Origin: Nitrospirales bacterium
Lineage (GTDB): Bacteria; Nitrospirota; Nitrospiria; Nitrospirales; UBA8639
Direction: 5' to 3'
DNA: 64,000 nucleotides
NCBI GenBank assembly: GCA_029261355.1
Contig: JAJDBM010000058.1
Span: forward strand, 248,001-312,000
Under the pieces are notes generated by a model. It was not told where the DNA came from. It saw nothing but the letters and a program-made list of their open reading frames with translations, and searched no databases. Shown one piece after another: positions 60,628 to 64,000 of the stretch (its first letter is position 1; every line of letters starts with the position of its first letter). The position numbers were made by a program, and so were the translations under genes.

Positions 60628-61762
60628 AGGGGTTTTTCTTCCATAAGTCATACAATGGATATAGAGTCTTGACTTTGTCAAAGCCACTGTTCACTAGTGT
60701 TTCACTTATAAGACTCTTTTGCATTAACTCGGCAAGCACAGAACAATCGAAGTGCCTTGGAGGATGTGGTTCTATCCTTCAAGCATTTGCAACAGATGCT
60801 TCGAATTTTCTCCACTACCCTCCACCATTTTTCTGTTGCTTTATCAAATTCCTATTCTTCCCTGCAAGGGTGCATAGTTTAACCGGTTTGGAAAATTTCG
60901 TAGATGAGGTTTGTGGCCAATGAACCCATTGTGTTTTTTGTAAACTCTATCGAATATCGATAGTAAAGCACATGATAATTCGCAAGAATTTCCCAGGTCC
61001 TTCAACGGAAGATTCTGATAGATTTCGAGCTGACCCCTCGTGTAGGAAGGCAAGCTGCGTGGAACTGGAAGTTGAACGAGGAACGACACCGACGGTGAGT
61101 GGAGGACGATCTTTCTTTTTATCACGTAGCCAAAAACGTTTGAAGAAAAAGGAAAACCTTATTACTGCATATTACGAGATGAATAATCTGGTTGTCAGTG
61201 AAGCGAACCAAGAAAAGAAGTCAAGTCTTTAGCTTCATGATGTAGTGCTTTGTTTTCGGAATTTCCCAGCACAGGGATAGTTCTACTCTCATGCGACTCC
61301 ACATTGGAGTTGTGATGAAACTTACTGACCCTCTATAGGCGGTTCCGTTATATCGAATCGAAATAATTTCCAGCCACTGGATTCTGACAATCCCTACGTC
61401 AGCAACCATGTCAATCGTATGCAGTCTTTCCAAGCAGATACGTTCAACGTTTGAAGTGAGTCTTTACGCGATGTTACTTGGATATTTCTAAGGCCGACAT
61501 TAATGAAACAACATGCCAATATAGATGGAGAGTTAGTGCTTATCTCTTAATTGCTTTCTCTGATACATGTACCCAGCTAACTGTTGGGAGTTATTGCTCC
61601 CAATTGCCTCTCCTAGTTGTTCATTCTGAACGCTTGTATTCCCCGTAGGTATTTTTTAAGAATATCGCTTCAAATACCGAAATATCTTTAATATTTCTGT
61701 CTATTGAACTTCTTCATGTTCATGTCTCGGAAAGATGTTCTGAAAAGTCTATTTAGTTAACG
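60628..61762. other. 1.1-kb gap without recognisable gene
   Basis: No family could be recognised on either strand; the longest frames (for example 60972-61232 plus, 61221-61433 minus) have no ribosome site and no protein-like wording. TTGGGAG (61584-61590) and CTCCCAA (61597-61603) form a perfect seven-base hairpin. This may be the right-hand end of the island, but no attachment repeat is convincing. Confidence 0.4.
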
Positions 61763-64000
61763 ATGCCATTACGGCCATCTCAAAGTACTTCCATGTCTGT
61801 CTTCTATTATTGCGGTGGAGTCCTGCTCCTGGGATTAATCTGTGGTCTAGCCGGCTGGTTAGGATTGAGCTTAGCAATACCGCCAGATATTGCCTCGCCC
61901 ATTTGGCCGCCAACAGGCATTGCCCTGGCTACCCTTTTGCTTTGGGGAACACGATTTTGGCCTGGAGTGTGGTTGGGAGCGTTTCTTGTTCATTACAATT
62001 TGACATTCCAATCGACTCCAACTTTTGAAGACCTGCATATGCTTGTTCTTCCGGTCATGATTTCGTTTGGCCCTGTTCTACAAGCGAGCATGGGGGCTTA
62101 CCTAATTCGTCGTTTCGTTGGGTTTCCGACACCTCTCCACAATGAACGCCAAATTGGCCTGTTTTTTGGATTTGGAGGAGGAGTCGGGTGTCTCCTCAGT
62201 GCATCGTGGGGGGTGATATCACTTTGGGCTGCTGGAATATTTACGTGGGATCAAGTTTTGTGGAACGGGTGGAACTGGTGGATCGGGGATATGCTCGGTG
62301 TCATCATCTTCAGCCCTTTGGTCTTGCTGTTGGTTGCCCAACCTCGAGAAGATTGGGTGTATCGGCGGGGGATTGTCGGCGGCGTACTCTTGCTTTCGTT
62401 TACACTCACCGTGTGTGCCTTTTTCATGACACTCCAATGGTCTCAGGAGCGGACGCAGGCAAAGCTTGAAGGATATGCCAAGGCGGTCACTGAATCGTTA
62501 ACGCAAAACCTGGAGCGTTACCAACAGGTCTTGTATGGGATCGAACGTTTCTATGCAAGCTCTCAACATGAGGTGGATCAAAAGAGTTTTCAAAGTTTTG
62601 TACAGTCTACTCTTGTCCAATTTCCTGGACTACAGGCCCTGGAATGGATTCCCCGTGTTGCTGAGAGTCAGCGAGATCTCTATGAACAGCGTATGCAGCA
62701 AGAAGGGTTCCCCAAGTTTGAATTCCGTGAACGCCTCACGGAAGGCAATCTGATTCGAGCCGCATCTCGCCCTGAGTATTTCCCGGTTTACTATGTCGTA
62801 CCCTTAGTTGGCAATGAAAAGGTTCTGGGGTTTGACCTCGCATCTAATCCTTCACGTCGTGTCGCACTTCAAAAAGCCCGAGATAGTGGACAAGCAGTCA
62901 TGACGGACCGAATGACCTTGGTCCAAGAAACGGGCCAACAATTCGGATTCCTCATGGTTGTTCCAATGTATGGGCACGATCCTATCCCATCCACTCAGGA
63001 AGATCGGCGCACCCAGTTATCTGGTTTTAGTCTTGGGGTGTTTCGGATGGGTGATCTTTTTCAAGACTTTCTGCAACACCTCAATACAGAGGGGCTGGAA
63101 CTTTCCTTCTATGATGAGGGGGGTGAGGTCCATGAACAACTCCTTTTTACTACTCGTTCACTAGACTCCGATCAAGCAGTGATTTCAGCAGAGAAGGAGT
63201 TTCAACAAAATAGTTCGTATTGGTCGACTACAACCATTCAAGTTGCTGATCGACCATGGACACTGAGGTTTACTGCCTCTCCAGAATTTTTAGTCAAACA
63301 CCAGGGATGGGAAAATTGGATTGTCTTAGCTGGTGGGCTCGCATTCACAGCCTTACTCGAGTTAATGCTTCTCACGACCACGGGGCGCGCGCGCGTTGTT
63401 CAACAGCAAGTCAACGAACGGACGGCTGCTTTGTCTGAGAGTAATGATCGTCTGAATAAGGAAGTAGCAGAGCGTACATTGATCGAACAAGCCATGCAAG
63501 AAAAGGAAACTACCGTGCGTCGAACGGCAGATGCTCTTGAAACGCAAAATCAAGAATTAGCTATTGCCAGAGATCAAGCTCTTGCTGCTGATCAAGCAAA
63601 GTCCGGTTTCTTGGCTACCATGAGCCATGAAATTCGAACGCCCATGAATGGAGTCATTGGGATGACGGGTTTGTTGTTAGAAACGACATTGACCCAAGAA
63701 CAACGTCAGTATGCAGAAACGGTTCGCTCTTCTGGAGATGCGTTGTTGACGATTATTAACGATATTCTGGATTTCTCGAAAATTGAAGCTGGCAAACTTG
63801 AATTTGAAACTATCGACTTTGATTTGCGAATGGCACTTGAAGAATCCCTTGAGCTATTAGCAGAGAAGGTCGGAGAGAAGCCCATTGAATTGGTCGGTCT
63901 GGTCTTAGCCAATGTGCCGACAGCCCTGCGAGGTGATCCGGGTCGGTTGCGACAAGTCTTCATGAATCTCGTGGGGAATGCTATCAAGTTTACAGAACAA
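61763..64000 (+). CDS. MASE1-CHASE sensor histidine kinase, 3' end outside window
   Basis: An open frame from ATG 61763 (or ATG 61793) to the window edge, at least 746 codons. About eight N-terminal membrane helices carry the MASE1 pattern ([20 protein letters not shown]), then a CHASE-type extracytoplasmic domain ([15 protein letters not shown]), a last membrane helix ([19 protein letters not shown]), a coiled coil and the kinase: H-box [19 protein letters not shown], then [18 protein letters not shown] and [18 protein letters not shown] at the edge. Such kinases are often hybrids with a receiver domain, which would lie outside. Signal unknown. Confidence 0.92.
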   Translation, partial: MPLRPSQSTSMSVFYYCGGVLLLGLICGLAGWLGLSLAIPPDIASPIWPPTGIALATLLLWGTRFWPGVWLGAFLVHYNLTFQSTPTFEDLHMLVLPVMISFGPVLQASMGAYLIRRFVGFPTPLHNERQIGLFFGFGGGVGCLLSASWGVISLWAAGIFTWDQVLWNGWNWWIGDMLGVIIFSPLVLLLVAQPREDWVYRRGIVGGVLLLSFTLTVCAFFMTLQWSQERTQAKLEGYAKAVTESLTQNLERYQQVLYGIERFYASSQHEVDQKSFQSFVQSTLVQFPGLQALEWIPRVAESQRDLYEQRMQQEGFPKFEFRERLTEGNLIRAASRPEYFPVYYVVPLVGNEKVLGFDLASNPSRRVALQKARDSGQAVMTDRMTLVQETGQQFGFLMVVPMYGHDPIPSTQEDRRTQLSGFSLGVFRMGDLFQDFLQHLNTEGLELSFYDEGGEVHEQLLFTTRSLDSDQAVISAEKEFQQNSSYWSTTTIQVADRPWTLRFTASPEFLVKHQGWENWIVLAGGLAFTALLELMLLTTTGRARVVQQQVNERTAALSESNDRLNKEVAERTLIEQAMQEKETTVRRTADALETQNQELAIARDQALAADQAKSGFLATMSHEIRTPMNGVIGMTGLLLETTLTQEQRQYAETVRSSGDALLTIINDILDFSKIEAGKLEFETIDFDLRMALEESLELLAEKVGEKPIELVGLVLANVPTALRGDPGRLRQVFMNLVGNAIKFTEQ

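Noticed and set aside
60817-60832. CCCTCCACCA at the right side as attR of the tRNA-Ala island
   Set aside because: Only ten bases match the tRNA end and the preceding T-arm sequence is absent; a match of this size can occur by chance in 64 kb.

Overview
The window is bacterial chromosome of moderate GC (by eye mid-40s percent). Gene content fits a Nitrospirota (Nitrospira-like) bacterium: two small secreted cupredoxins, a squalene/phytoene synthase, a Gld-like ABC operon with a DUF4340 protein, NtrY/NtrX beside an RlmD-type methyltransferase, and a DUF1844 protein. This assignment is an inference from content; no marker gene was compared.

Region 1 (1-9406) is a surface-polysaccharide locus on the + strand: a GT4 and a GT2 glycosyltransferase, a Wzm/Wzt-type ABC exporter, an 814-residue secreted protein with a NodB-like core, and a tandem pair of related GT4 enzymes. 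Region 2 (9786-32134) is ordinary chromosomal backbone: the Gld-like ABC operon, a Pal-like lipoprotein, HtpX, a cupredoxin, squalene/phytoene synthase, two ferredoxin-type proteins around an unknown protein, alanine dehydrogenase, tRNA-Pro(CGG), a membrane rhodanese, MazG, DUF1844, NtrY-NtrX, an RlmD-type methyltransferase and PurM-PurN.

Region 3 (32262 to about 61700) starts at tRNA-Ala(CGC) and looks like an old, eroded genomic island. The C-terminus of a decayed serine recombinase runs antisense into the 3' end of this tRNA, and a second, worse-decayed copy of the same recombinase end, again next to CACCA, lies 8.5 kb further on. Between and beyond are many single genes of small detoxification or stress type (YCII, GFA, tautomerase, cupins, pirin, isochorismatase-like, AhpD-like, glyoxalase, monooxygenase-like folds). 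Several are paired with a dedicated regulator (two HxlR, TetR, MarR, AraC, Crp, an ECF42-type sigma) and visible palindromic operators. Dead genes fill the gaps: an AlkC/COG4335-type repair protein, an S4-domain protein, an IS1182-type transposase N-terminus, half a DUF1801 protein and a frameshifted methyltransferase. One gene is followed by a very good integron attC site, and a GC-rich IS30 element abuts the end of a secreted M14 carboxypeptidase.

Region 4 (61763 to the right edge) is the N-terminal 746 codons of a MASE1-CHASE sensor histidine kinase that runs out of the window.

The most unusual points are the paired recombinase ghosts, the solitary attC site, the triple operator with exact 29-bp phasing upstream of the tautomerase gene, and the MarR/monothiol thioredoxin-fold pair with twin operators. 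I see no CRISPR array, toxin-antitoxin pair or recognisable anti-phage system.
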